A stretch of DNA of 64,000 nucleotides from Desulfosporosinus sp. Sb-LF. GTDB lineage: Bacteria > Bacillota > Desulfitobacteriia > Desulfitobacteriales > Desulfitobacteriaceae. The notes beneath the pieces are model-generated. The model was given only the letters and a program-made list of their open reading frames with translations. It was not told where the DNA came from and did not search any database. The position numbers were made by a program, and so were the translations under genes. Position 1 is the stretch's first letter, and every line of letters starts with the position of its first letter. Shown here in pieces: positions 43,536 to 52,879 of this stretch. The stretch is from contig NZ_SPQR01000014.1 of NCBI RefSeq assembly GCF_004766055.1, forward strand, positions 1-64,000, given 5' to 3'.

Positions 43536-44228
43536 TCAATTGAAAGCTTCTTTCAGAATGTCTAGGTGATAAGTATTGACTTGGCCAAACCTTGGATCAG
43601 TAACTTTGCCCATTTGAACACCGTAGTCTCGACTAAGTTTTGACGCTTTTCTCCCTAATAGATTAGCCCGGCTAATATCCACCTTAAAACCACGGAGGCT
43701 CGCGTAACCGGCAATCGAGAAAAAATCTTTAGGATGGGTTTCAATTTTGGCAGCAAGTAGCTTGATGGATTCATCTTGTTGTTCCTGCTTTAATTTAATA
43801 TCTTTCATTGACTGCAACTGAGCAATAAGGACATCTTCTATACTCGTGGGCTTGCTCTCGATGAAAGCAGCCGCTAGAACATCTTTAGCTTTCAATTGAT
43901 AGCTAATGAGTCGTTCCTGGACTCCAGGATGGTCGATAATGTTGGCATTGATCTTTGCTAACCATAATGGAAGAAAGTCGAGTTCTAGACAGAGAATCTC
44001 CTGATTACCGCTTGAAGTGGGGAGATTGATTTTACAAGCACCCCTAGAGAGAACTAAATCACTTTGAATTTTCTGAACCTGAACATCTGATTTACTTTTG
44101 TCTAGCCCTATTCCGTTAGCGACCCATTTGACTCCTACTCGGATCTTTCCATCATTGCTCTTGATCACCATAAGTTCAGAACCGTTGAAATCAACTAGTT
44201 TTTGTTCCACTGGTATTAGATTGCTCAT
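43536..44228 (-). CDS. Phage antirepressor-like protein (P22_AR_N)
   Basis: ATG 44,228 follows GGGGGTGGA. The 230-residue protein carries the antirepressor N-terminal domain ('SDGKIRVGVKWVANGIGLDKS-like KSNDGKIRVGVKWVANGIGL', 'LELDFLPLWLAKINAN', 'VQERLISYQLKAKDVLAAAF') and a C-terminal DNA-binding-like part with 'GYASLRGFKVDISRANLLGR' and 'KASKLSRDYG'. These proteins switch prophage or element genes. It is the second gene after a promoter carrying the Xre operator, so it may be derepressed when the Xre repressor is cleaved. Confidence 0.85.
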   Translation of the reverse strand: MSNLIPVEQKLVDFNGSELMVIKSNDGKIRVGVKWVANGIGLDKSKSDVQVQKIQSDLVLSRGACKINLPTSSGNQEILCLELDFLPLWLAKINANIIDHPGVQERLISYQLKAKDVLAAAFIESKPTSIEDVLIAQLQSMKDIKLKQEQQDESIKLLAAKIETHPKDFFSIAGYASLRGFKVDISRANLLGRKASKLSRDYGVQMGKVTDPRFGQVNTYHLDILKEAFN

Positions 44229-44286
44229 ACCATCCACCCCCACTTTTTAGCTCAAGAAATCTTCAACTTCATATGCCTTAAAGTCA

Positions 44287-44475
44287 TCAACGGCACGGCT
44301 GCGCCCTCCGAGTGATCTCCGTCAGTTCTTTAGGCAGCATATATATTTTGTACGTTCCATCGTCATAAAGATAGACTGTAGCCTCTTGTTTGTACAAAAC
44401 AATTTCTGTCTGCTTTTGTTCATCGTCCCACTTGAAGAGTAGTCTTTCGTTTAGCAAATTTTTCACTCATCATCC
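44287..44475 (-). CDS. Small protein in the Xre-controlled unit
   Basis: Two adjacent ATG codons (44,475 and 44,472) follow GAGGGAATGG. The 62-residue product ends 'TVYLYDDGTYKIYMLPKELT'. The sequence has no recognised domain. It is the first gene after the operator at 44,496-44,515 and precedes the antirepressor gene. Its frame passes through a run of seven A, so it is easy to miss. Confidence 0.6.
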
Positions 44476-44495
44476 ATTCCCTCTATTATGCGCAA

Positions 44496-44515
44496 TAAGC
44501 GTGTTCGCTTATTAC
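44496..44515. promoter_or_regulatory. Xre operator, site 1
   Basis: AATAAGCG-TGTT-CGCTTATT is a perfect 8-bp inverted repeat with a 4-base centre, followed by CTAACACTAT. It overlaps the spacer of a reverse-strand promoter (-10 CATAAT near 44,487). The same site lies before the xre gene at 45,722. Confidence 0.85.
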
Positions 44516-44566
44516 TAACACTATGATTAAAAAAATAGGTTATGTACAATAGCATATTCCCATGGC

Positions 44567-45295
44567 CTAAAACAAATCGATGTCGTCAATGTCATATACC
44601 CTATTTTGGAGAAGATTAAGTCCGCAAAGACGATATTTCATTGCTATATATGATGAATTAAACAAATCAGCCATTTCATAAATTTTAGCATTAATATGAA
44701 ATGTCAAAGGAATTGGGGTTGTAGGAAGAGTACTCAGCTCGAGCTTTTCAAGGAAGACATTGCGTACAGCTTGTCTTGGCATTAGAAAGGCAGCAGTAGA
44801 AGCATTTGCTTGCCACTCAATTATTTCAATTGCAGTCATTGTCTTCTTTTTGCCGACATTTGCGTAAAAATCCTTTTTCGCACATGAATGCATATAGTCG
44901 ACTTTCCCTCTTGAGAATGACTTTCGATGTAATATCTGATGAAAGCACTCATGTATGACAGTAAAGTTTTCTCGCCCTTTGCTTTGACAATTGACAACCG
45001 AATTATCTATTAAAATAGTGTTTTTAGGGACCACAAGTTTTTCCGGCAAGGTTGAGCCATCTGTTTTTGCTCCATCTGGCCAGACCCACCAATAACCGTC
45101 ATTAAATGCAGTTAAACCTAAAAGTGACTGGTCTGGCGTTAGGTTCTTCCAATCATAAGGCACATCTAGATACTGCTCAATAAAATCATATACATCTAAT
45201 GTTTTGGGGAGCTCTAACCGTTCTGCGTCAAATTCACGCAAAACGCCCTCAGCCTTCTGCTCTATATTTTCCTGGGAGTATTTGTAATATATCAA
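44567..45295 (-). CDS. immA: ImmA/IrrE metallopeptidase
   Basis: The 242-residue protein has the zinc motif 'FTVIHECFHQILH' (HExxH) and downstream 'AIEIIEWQANASTAAFLMPR' with the third ligand Glu. ImmA-type proteases cleave or inactivate the paired repressor upon DNA damage or signals. It is preceded by the xre gene with a 38-base gap. Start is TTG 45,295 with GGAGG ten bases upstream. Together they form a classic element-induction switch. Confidence 0.93.
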   Translation of the reverse strand: MIYYKYSQENIEQKAEGVLREFDAERLELPKTLDVYDFIEQYLDVPYDWKNLTPDQSLLGLTAFNDGYWWVWPDGAKTDGSTLPEKLVVPKNTILIDNSVVNCQSKGRENFTVIHECFHQILHRKSFSRGKVDYMHSCAKKDFYANVGKKKTMTAIEIIEWQANASTAAFLMPRQAVRNVFLEKLELSTLPTTPIPLTFHINAKIYEMADLFNSSYIAMKYRLCGLNLLQNRVYDIDDIDLF

Positions 45296-45333
45296 TACTT
45301 CAGAACCTCCTATTTTCTTAATTAATTGCAGTA

Positions 45334-45699
45334 TTATTCCTTGTTCTCTAGCATCTCTATAATTTTTTGCCAGTCTGCATCATCAGCATTGATGTCGCGT
45401 GCTTTTCGCAAAGCAAAACGTAACTTTTCATTTCCCATGATGTATTCTGGCAAGTCCGGCGATACTGTGTTCTCTTTTTCTAAAGCAGCCAAATCAAACA
45501 TCTCATTGGTTTCTTCTTCAGAAAGACAAAGAGCTTCAGCAATTTTGTAAAGTTTCTCCTTGTCAGGCGGATAACGTCTGCCTTTCTCCATATCACTCAT
45601 ATAAGCAGGAGCAATTTTAAGTATTTCAGCGAGTTTTCTGAGATTAATTTCCTTCTCTTTTCTCTTAAGTTCTACAAATTTCCCGAATCTTTCACTCAT
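45334..45699 (-). CDS. Xre-family repressor
   Basis: The 121-residue protein has a helix-turn-helix of Xre type ('INLRKLAEILKIAPAYMSDM', 'EKGRRYPPDKEKLYKIAEAL') and a helical tail. I choose ATG 45,699 because GGGGG lies eight bases upstream. It is followed by the ImmA protease gene and its own promoter carries an operator identical in core to that at 44,496, so it probably represses both units. Confidence 0.93.
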   Translation of the reverse strand: MSERFGKFVELKRKEKEINLRKLAEILKIAPAYMSDMEKGRRYPPDKEKLYKIAEALCLSEEETNEMFDLAALEKENTVSPDLPEYIMGNEKLRFALRKARDINADDADWQKIIEMLENKE

Positions 45700-45721
45700 T
45701 ACCATTACCCCCTATGTATTA

Positions 45722-45741
45722 TAAAAGCGTGTTCGCTTATT
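45722..45741. promoter_or_regulatory. Xre operator, site 2 (autoregulatory)
   Basis: TAAAAGCG-TGTT-CGCTTATT followed by CTAACACTAT repeats site 1 with one or two changes in the left arm. On the reverse strand it overlaps the spacer between TATAAT (45,718-45,723) and a weak -35. It lies directly before the xre gene. The AT-rich stretch 45,745-46,101 before hsdM carries no gene that I can support. Confidence 0.85.
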
Positions 45742-46101
45742 TCTAACACTATTCTATCTGGAATATTTTATTTTGTCAATGGCCTAATTAGAATTTAAAT
45801 ACATTTAAGTTACGAATATTAAATTGATTTATTGAAATTTTTAGAGCTATAATATATTTCGAGGTGAAATTGTTTTAAGTATTAAAAAACATGGATATTC
45901 TTTACGATAATGGTATAAAAAGGAAGGATCTGACTGGAATAAGTACTACTTTATTAACCAAGTAAGGCAGAAATGAAAATGGATATATTATGGGGAAATT
46001 ATGCAATGCTTAAGTTGCAGTAACGAATATTGGGAATATTATATAAACTAACTATTTTTTGTTAAACAGTATCGTATATAATATAGCATAGGAGTGTTTA
46101 C

Positions 46102-48237
46102 ATGGACGATCAAGTATATAATCAAATTATTACTTTTATTTGGAATATCGCAAACGATTGCTTGGTTCACATATACAACAAGGGCGATTACAGAAAAATT
46201 ATTTTACCTATGATAGTTATTCGCCGTTTCGATGCGGTGCTCGAGCCGACAAAAAAAGAAGTATTGGAGTTTAAGAAACAACTTGACGAAAATGATGTTT
46301 TAGAACAGGATGATGCTATTTGTAACATTATTGGGGAAGCATTCTGCAACAGTTCTCCATACACATTGAAGGACTTGAAAGCAAGAACCAGACAGCAACA
46401 GCTTCGTGCAGACTTCAGTTTATATCTTGATGGTTTTAGCAAAAATGTGCAGGAGATTATCGACAAATTCAAATTCAGAAACGAAATCGACACATTGGTG
46501 GATAACGACATCCTTGGAATGCTTATAGAAAAGTTTGTTGACCCTCAAATCAACTTGGGCAGTCGCCCAGTTTATTATGATGATGGCAAAACCATCAAAT
46601 TACCTGCACTCGATAACCATTCAATGGGTACTGCCTTTGAACACCTACTTCTTCGATTTAATGAAGAAAATAATGTAACCGAGGCCGGTGAACATTTCAC
46701 CCCAAGAGATATCGTTGAACTGATGGCGGACATTGCATTTATTCCAGTTGCCCATAGAATCACCAGCACAACCTACCGCATCTATGACGGTGCCTGCGGT
46801 ACTGGAGGTATATTAACTGTTGCTGACAATCGTATCCATGAATTAGCTGAAGCAGCTGAGAAAAAGGTTTCGATACATCTCTATGGACAGGAACTTCAGC
46901 CAGAAACTTACGCTATTGCCCGAGCTGATATGCTTATTAAAGGTGAAGGTGAACAGTCGGAACATATTTTTTATGGTTCGACCATATCCAACGATGGCTT
47001 TTCCAGGGAGACCTATGACTTCATGATTTCTAATCCACCATTTGGGACCCCTTGGAAGAAAGACCTTGAAGCATGGGGCTACAAAGATAAGAAAGAAATC
47101 ACCGATAGTCGATATATTATAAATTATAGCGGTGACCCCGAATACACCATTGTTCCGAACGTAGGTGACCCACAGATGCTTTTCCTTGCTAACAATGTTA
47201 GTAAAATGAAAAAAGACACCCAACTAGGTAGCCGTATTGTTGAAGTACATAGTGGTTCCTCGCTGTTTACCGGTAGTATAGGTGGCGGTGAAAGCAATCT
47301 GCGCCGTTATATCATCGAAAACGATTGGTTAGAAGCGATTGTAGCGTTGCCAGAAAAGCTGTTTTACAACACCCCTATCGGCACTTTCCTTTGGATTGTG
47401 ACAAACAAGAAGCCAAAGGAACGTAAAGGCAAAGTTCAATTGATAGACGCTACCTCATTGAAAGCATCGCTTCGCAAGAACCTTGGCGAGAAAAATTGTG
47501 AAATCACATATGATATTCGCAGGCAAATTATGGATATATATATGGCTTTCGATAATGCAAATTCAGAATACAGCAAAGTATTTGATAATATTCAGTTTGC
47601 GTATTACTCTGTTGATATTTTAAGACCTTTACGTCTTGCTGTGCATTTGACCGATGAGAACTTTGCTCTATTTAAAAAGAATGTCGATGATAATCCACTT
47701 TATAGTGTGTTAGTAGCCGTTAAGGAAATATTGTACCAAGAATCGCTTCTTGACTACAACGACTTTATAACCCAAGTGCAAGTTGTTGCTACAGGGAAAA
47801 ACGTAAAAATGAATACAAAGCGCGAGAAATTGATTCGCACTTATTTTACTATAGTAGATGAAGCGGCCAAAAAGGTGTACAAAAAACAATATCCAAACGA
47901 AGAACCGAATCCCTTGTACGGTAAATTTGACCCAATAGCGGAGGGTTATGCCTCTACTGTTGAATTTGAAAGCGACAAGGACTTGAAGGATAACGAGATA
48001 ATACCACTCTCCTATGAAGGTGGTATTGACGCCTTTTTCAAAACTGAAATTTTACCATTTACACCCGATGCATGGATCGATGAGGATTCTACTAAAATCG
48101 GTTATGAACTTAGCTTTACAAAATATTTTTACAAGCCTGTTCAGCTCCGTGATTTGACAGATATCATTGCTGATATTAAAGGCATAGAAGCAGAAACAGA
48201 TGGATTACTTGCAGAAATAATTGAGGTTGATTTATGA
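46102..48237 (+). CDS. hsdM: Type I restriction-modification methyltransferase subunit
   Basis: This 711-residue N6-adenine methyltransferase begins with the HsdM N-terminal helical domain ('NQIITFIWNIANDCL'), then the AdoMet site 'YDGACGTGGILTVAD' near 230-245 and the catalytic 'FMISNPPFGTPW' near 310. The C-terminal extension (450-711) is helical and contacts HsdS. It forms a complex with HsdS to protect the host site. GGAG lies nine bases upstream of ATG, and the stop overlaps the hsdS start by four bases, so translation is coupled. Confidence 0.97.
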   Translation: MDDQVYNQIITFIWNIANDCLVHIYNKGDYRKIILPMIVIRRFDAVLEPTKKEVLEFKKQLDENDVLEQDDAICNIIGEAFCNSSPYTLKDLKARTRQQQLRADFSLYLDGFSKNVQEIIDKFKFRNEIDTLVDNDILGMLIEKFVDPQINLGSRPVYYDDGKTIKLPALDNHSMGTAFEHLLLRFNEENNVTEAGEHFTPRDIVELMADIAFIPVAHRITSTTYRIYDGACGTGGILTVADNRIHELAEAAEKKVSIHLYGQELQPETYAIARADMLIKGEGEQSEHIFYGSTISNDGFSRETYDFMISNPPFGTPWKKDLEAWGYKDKKEITDSRYIINYSGDPEYTIVPNVGDPQMLFLANNVSKMKKDTQLGSRIVEVHSGSSLFTGSIGGGESNLRRYIIENDWLEAIVALPEKLFYNTPIGTFLWIVTNKKPKERKGKVQLIDATSLKASLRKNLGEKNCEITYDIRRQIMDIYMAFDNANSEYSKVFDNIQFAYYSVDILRPLRLAVHLTDENFALFKKNVDDNPLYSVLVAVKEILYQESLLDYNDFITQVQVVATGKNVKMNTKREKLIRTYFTIVDEAAKKVYKKQYPNEEPNPLYGKFDPIAEGYASTVEFESDKDLKDNEIIPLSYEGGIDAFFKTEILPFTPDAWIDEDSTKIGYELSFTKYFYKPVQLRDLTDIIADIKGIEAETDGLLAEIIEVDL

Positions 48238-49627
48238 GCGCAAAATTGACAACTTATGAGAAATATCAACCAACGAATCTTCCTTGGCTTCCTCAAATTC
48301 CTGGACACTGGACATTGTTGAGAAATAAAACTGTTTTAAAAGAGTGCAAAACAACCGTTGGTGAGAAATCGTCCGAATATACTTTGTTGTCATTAACTGT
48401 TAATGGCGTCATAGTAAGAGATATTGAAAGCGGTAAAGGGAAGTTTCCAAAAGACTTTGGTAATTATAAAGTGGTCGAAAAAGATGATATTATTTTTTGT
48501 CTATTCGATCTTGATGAGACACCTAGAACAGTGGGATTATCTCGTTTTGATGGGATGATTACTGGTGCATATGATGTTTTCAAGATTCAGGGAATCATTA
48601 AGCGTTATCTTTATTACTACTATCTTTCACTAGATAACGTAAAGGCTCTAAAACCACTTTACACAGGTCTTCGAAAGGTAATAAATGTACCTGTTTTTCT
48701 CGGGGCAAAATTACCAGTCCCACCTCACGAAGAACAGGAACAAATTGTTCGTTATCTTGACAGCCAGACTTCTAAAATAAAGAGATTTATTAAAGCAAAA
48801 AAGAAACAGATTGCCTTTTTAAAGGAGCAACGAGTAGCCGAGATAAACCATGCTGCCACCAAAGGCGTCAACACTGCTGTGAAAATGAAGCCAAGTTATG
48901 TTAATTGGCTTGGGGATATTCCAGAACACTGGGAAGTCGTTCAAAGCAAACGACTATTCACACAAAGAAAAGAAAAAGCACATTCGGATGATGTTCAACT
49001 AACAGCTTCACAGAAGTATGGTATTATTGAACAGGGCGAATTTATGAGGCTAGTAGGACGCAGGGTTACAGTTGTGCTAAAAGGCAGCGATATTCTGAAA
49101 CACGTTGATCTAAATGATTTTTTGTCATTAGCATGCGTAGCTTTCAAGGCGGCTTGGAGCATAGTAAAATTCGGGGATGTATCAGTTCAGCCTATGTTAT
49201 GATTATTCCAGGAGAACATGTAGAACCTGCATATTTTCGTTGGTTGTTTAAATCTCCTGATTATATCAAAGCACTGCAAAGCACCTCTGATCTTATTCGT
49301 GATGGACAAGCGTTGCGTTTCTCCAACTTTGCAGCGATTCCGCTGATAAAGTTCAGCAAAGAAGAACAACTTGAAATAGCAAATTATCTTTCTGATAAGA
49401 CAACTAAAATCGACGCGCAGATTAAGATGCTTCTAGATGAAATCCAGCTATTGATAGAATACCGCACCAGCCTCATCTCCGAAGTGGTAACCGGCAAGCT
49501 AGACATTAGGGGCATTGAGATTGAGGACTTTGTAGAAGAACCAACAGGTCTTGACAATCTTGAGGAAGATGTCGAAGCTGACGATGATTTTGAAGAAGCG
49601 GAGGAAGTACTCGATGAAGACCAGTAA
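48234..49627 (+). pseudogene. hsdS: Type I specificity subunit, frameshifted in a T-run
   Basis: The first part (to 49,202) covers target recognition domain 1, the central conserved helix ('PHEEQEQIVRYLDSQTSKIK') and part of domain 2. The second part (49,133-49,627) starts 'MRSFQGGLEHSKIRGCISSA' and contains the last half of domain 2 and the final helix with 'EEQLEIANYLSDKTTKIDAQ'. The frame is lost in six T at 49,118-49,123; seven T would restore '...NDFFVISMRSFQGGLE'. This is either a real off state or an error in the T-run. If off, the complex would lack the second half-site reader. Confidence 0.88.
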
Positions 49628-52580
49628 CACTAAAGAAGATGGATTAGAAAACTTGATTGTTAATTGGCTTGTCAACAACAACAACTTCGAACAAGGTCAA
49701 AATGCCGACTTCAACAAAGACTACGCCATAGATGAATTTCGCCTATTTCGCTTCCTCAAGGATACCCAGCCGGTCAAGGTTGCTGAGCTTCATATCTTGG
49801 ATAGCGAGATTGAGAAGACAAAATTCTTGACCTACTTAAGCGAGAAGCTGCGTACCCTCGGCATCATCGATATTTTCCGGAAGGGTCTGCGCTATAAGCA
49901 TCTTGTGCTTGATATGTTCTTTGTCATTCCTTCTACAGGAAATGCCAAGGCAGTAGAATTGTTTAAAAAGAATATCTACAGCGTGACCAGACAGCTCATG
50001 TATTCCAAGGAAAATGCGAGGTTGGCATTGGATTTCGCAGTTTTTATTAATGGTCTTCCTGTAGCAACTTTTGAACTCAAGAATCAGCTGACCAAGCAGA
50101 ATGTAGACGATGCTGTTCAACAGTATAAAAAAGACCGTGACCCTAAAGAATTAATTTTCAACTTCAAGCGTTGTATTGTTCATTTCGCAGTAGATGATAA
50201 CGAAGTAAAAATGTGTACCGAACTAAAAGGCAAAAGTTCGTGGTTCCTACCTTTCAATAAAGGCACCAAGGAAAGTGGCGCAGGTAATCCGCCAAATGAA
50301 AATGGTTTAAAGACTGACTATCTATGGAAATATTTTTTGACCAAGGTAAAGATGGCAAACATAATTGAGAACTATACTCAAGTCATAGAAGAAGTAGATG
50401 AGGATACAGGCAAAAAATCTTACAAGCAGGTATTCCCAAGATATCATCAGATTTCCGTGGTCGAATCATTGCTCTCAGAAGCGCAGAAAAGCGGCACCGG
50501 GCAAAAATTTCTCATTCAGCACAGCGCAGGAAGCGGCAAGTCTAATTCAATAGCATGGCTTGCACACCAGCTCGTGACAATCCAGAATACAAATGGTAAT
50601 ATCTTTGATACGGTTATTGTTGTTACCGACCGTATCAACCTAGATAAGCAGATAAAGAATACCATCAAACAATTTATGCAGGTATCTAGCACAGTTGGTT
50701 GGGCAAATGATTCTACCGAACTGAAGAAATTGCTAGCAGAGGGTAAAAAAATCATTATCACCATTGTTCACAAATTCCAGTTTATACTTGATGACATTGA
50801 AAGTTTCCATCAGAATAGCAATTTTGCCATTGTCATAGATGAGGCGCATTCCAGCCAAAGCGGTAGTTTGTCTGCGAAGATGAACATTGCCCTGTCCGGA
50901 AGCGTCAGTGAGGACGATGATGAATTAGAAGATAAAATCAATACCATCATAGATGGGCGTAAAATGCTGCCGAATGCCAGCTATTTTGCATTCACAGCAA
51001 CACCAAAAAATAAGACCTTAGAGATTTTCGGCATTCCTTATGTGGTAGATGGAAAAACAAAGCACCGTCCGTATCATACCTATACGATGAAGCAAGCCAT
51101 CGAAGAAGGTTTTATCAAGGATGTACTGAGATACTATACGCCTGTTCAAAGCTTTTATAAAATAGCAAAGACTGTTGAGAACGATCCGATGTTTGATAAG
51201 AAAAAAGCGCAGAAAAAGCTACGTTCTTTCGTAGAGTCCGATAGCTATGCTATCGCTCAAAAGGCAGATATGATGGTTGACCATTTCCACTCAGCGATCA
51301 TTTCAAAGGGCAAGGTTGGTGGCAAGGCTCGTGCTATGGTCGTTACAAGCAGCATTGCACGCGCCATTGAATATTACTATGCCATCACTAAGAAGTTGGA
51401 AGAGCGCAAGAGCCAGTTCAAGGCTATTGTCGCTTTCTCAGGCAGCAAAGAATATGGCGGCAAGCCCTTAAACGAAGTCAGTATTAATGGTTTCCCGAGT
51501 GCACAGATTGAAAAAATGTTCAAAAAAGATCCTTATCGTATTTTAGTCGTAGCAGACAAGTTCCAGACCGGCTTTGATGAACCATTGTTGCACACCATGT
51601 ACGTTGATAAAGTGCTGACAGGTATTAAAGCAGTGCAAACACTGTCTCGCTTAAATCGTGCTATTCCACAGAAGACAGACACGTTTATTCTGGACTTTGC
51701 CAATGATACAGAAACCATCAGAAATGCATTCTCGGATTATTATAAGACAACTATCCTTTCAGATGAGACCGATGCAAACAAACTAAACGACCTCATTGTT
51801 ACAATGGAAGACTTGCAGGTGTATAACCAAAGTCAAATTGACATCCTAGTGACTCTGTATTTGAACGCAGCTGAAAGAGATAAGCTCGATCCAATTCTTG
51901 ATATTTGTGTAGAAAACTACAAGCACCTTGAATTTGAGGAGCAGATTGAATTTAAGAGTTCTGCAAAAACATTCACAAGAACCTACAATTTCTTGTCTGC
52001 TATTCTTCCATACGGCTCAGTGGAATGGGAAAAGCTTACTATCTTTTTAACATTACTCATACCGAAACTACCTTCTCCGAGGGAAAACGATTTGTCCGAA
52101 GGAATCCTGGAGGCAGTTGACTTGGAGAGCTACCGTGCTGAAGCCCAGACAATGATGTCCATTGCTCTTGAGGACGAGGATGCAGAAATCGACCCAATTC
52201 CGGTTGGAACTGATGTAGGTATCCATGTGCCAGATATGGATTTTTTGAGCAACATTCTTGCATCTTTCCATGAGATGTTTGGAGACAAAGACTGGACTGA
52301 TACAGAAAAAACCGGTAAGAACATCTCCGAATTACCTGAGATCATAAGACAAGATGAGGCATATCAAAATGCCATAAAAAACTCTGATAGGCAGAATGCT
52401 CGTGTTGAAAGTGAACGTGCGCTAAAGAAAGCTGTCATGGATATGATGTCTGTAAATATGGAGATTTTCAAAGCCTACAACAGCGATGCTTCCTTCAAAC
52501 AATGGCTATCTGATATGGTGTTTAATGCTACTTACAATATGGATGGAGCAAATTCAGCAGGTTCTCATACGTATGCGTAA
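49614..52580 (+). CDS. hsdR: Type I restriction subunit (nuclease/translocase)
   Basis: ATG 49,614 lies inside the end of hsdS (overlap of 14 bases), with GGAGG upstream. The 988-residue protein has the N-terminal nuclease with 'ATFELKNQLTKQNVDDAVQQ' (ExK), superfamily 2 Walker A 'SAGSGKSNSIAW' near 303, motif II 'VIDEAHSSQSG' near 410, 'YFAFTATPKNKTLEIFG' and 'DKFQTGFDEPLLHTMYVDK'. The helical C-terminus binds HsdM2S. It translocates DNA and cuts far from the recognition site. Motifs are complete. Confidence 0.97.
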   Translation: MKTSNTKEDGLENLIVNWLVNNNNFEQGQNADFNKDYAIDEFRLFRFLKDTQPVKVAELHILDSEIEKTKFLTYLSEKLRTLGIIDIFRKGLRYKHLVLDMFFVIPSTGNAKAVELFKKNIYSVTRQLMYSKENARLALDFAVFINGLPVATFELKNQLTKQNVDDAVQQYKKDRDPKELIFNFKRCIVHFAVDDNEVKMCTELKGKSSWFLPFNKGTKESGAGNPPNENGLKTDYLWKYFLTKVKMANIIENYTQVIEEVDEDTGKKSYKQVFPRYHQISVVESLLSEAQKSGTGQKFLIQHSAGSGKSNSIAWLAHQLVTIQNTNGNIFDTVIVVTDRINLDKQIKNTIKQFMQVSSTVGWANDSTELKKLLAEGKKIIITIVHKFQFILDDIESFHQNSNFAIVIDEAHSSQSGSLSAKMNIALSGSVSEDDDELEDKINTIIDGRKMLPNASYFAFTATPKNKTLEIFGIPYVVDGKTKHRPYHTYTMKQAIEEGFIKDVLRYYTPVQSFYKIAKTVENDPMFDKKKAQKKLRSFVESDSYAIAQKADMMVDHFHSAIISKGKVGGKARAMVVTSSIARAIEYYYAITKKLEERKSQFKAIVAFSGSKEYGGKPLNEVSINGFPSAQIEKMFKKDPYRILVVADKFQTGFDEPLLHTMYVDKVLTGIKAVQTLSRLNRAIPQKTDTFILDFANDTETIRNAFSDYYKTTILSDETDANKLNDLIVTMEDLQVYNQSQIDILVTLYLNAAERDKLDPILDICVENYKHLEFEEQIEFKSSAKTFTRTYNFLSAILPYGSVEWEKLTIFLTLLIPKLPSPRENDLSEGILEAVDLESYRAEAQTMMSIALEDEDAEIDPIPVGTDVGIHVPDMDFLSNILASFHEMFGDKDWTDTEKTGKNISELPEIIRQDEAYQNAIKNSDRQNARVESERALKKAVMDMMSVNMEIFKAYNSDASFKQWLSDMVFNATYNMDGANSAGSHTYA

Positions 52581-52612
52581 ATAATAGTTTGCAGGTTATT
52601 ATCAGATTATCT

Positions 52613-52680
52613 TAAATATCCACTCATATTAAAAAGCAACTGCCTTCCAGCAGATGCTTTTTAATATGAGTGGATATTTA
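52613..52680. terminator. 26-bp perfect stem-loop after hsdR
   Basis: The 26 bases at 52,613-52,638 (beginning TAAATATCCACTCATATT) pair perfectly with 52,655-52,680, and CTG/CAG pair inside the loop. The location 32 bases after the hsdR stop suggests termination, but a stem of this length without a T-run is unusual and could be a miniature inverted-repeat relic. Confidence 0.65.
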
Positions 52681-52699
52681 CTTTACTTATTCATCCCAA

Positions 52700-52830
52700 C
52701 CTCAACCGTAACCTTCTTGCCCTTTTCCCCTACCGAATAATCCTTGTGATATAGCAGTACACTCCAGTTTCGAGAAGGTATTCGCTTGCCTTTCAGCAAT
52801 AGTTCTTAAACGTTATTCATTTATAATTAT
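52700..52830 (-). pseudogene. Unidentified 3' coding relic
   Basis: The reverse strand encodes 'LLLKGKRIPSRNWSVLLYHK' and 'DYSVGEKGKKVTVEVGMNK' before a stop near 52,690. The pattern looks like the end of a protein with an OB-like 'GKKVTVEVGM', but no start or family is recognised. Confidence 0.35.
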
Positions 52831-52879
52831 CAGACAAGCCTTTTTAGATCTTCTTAAATTGATAGCTAGAAATTATTTA

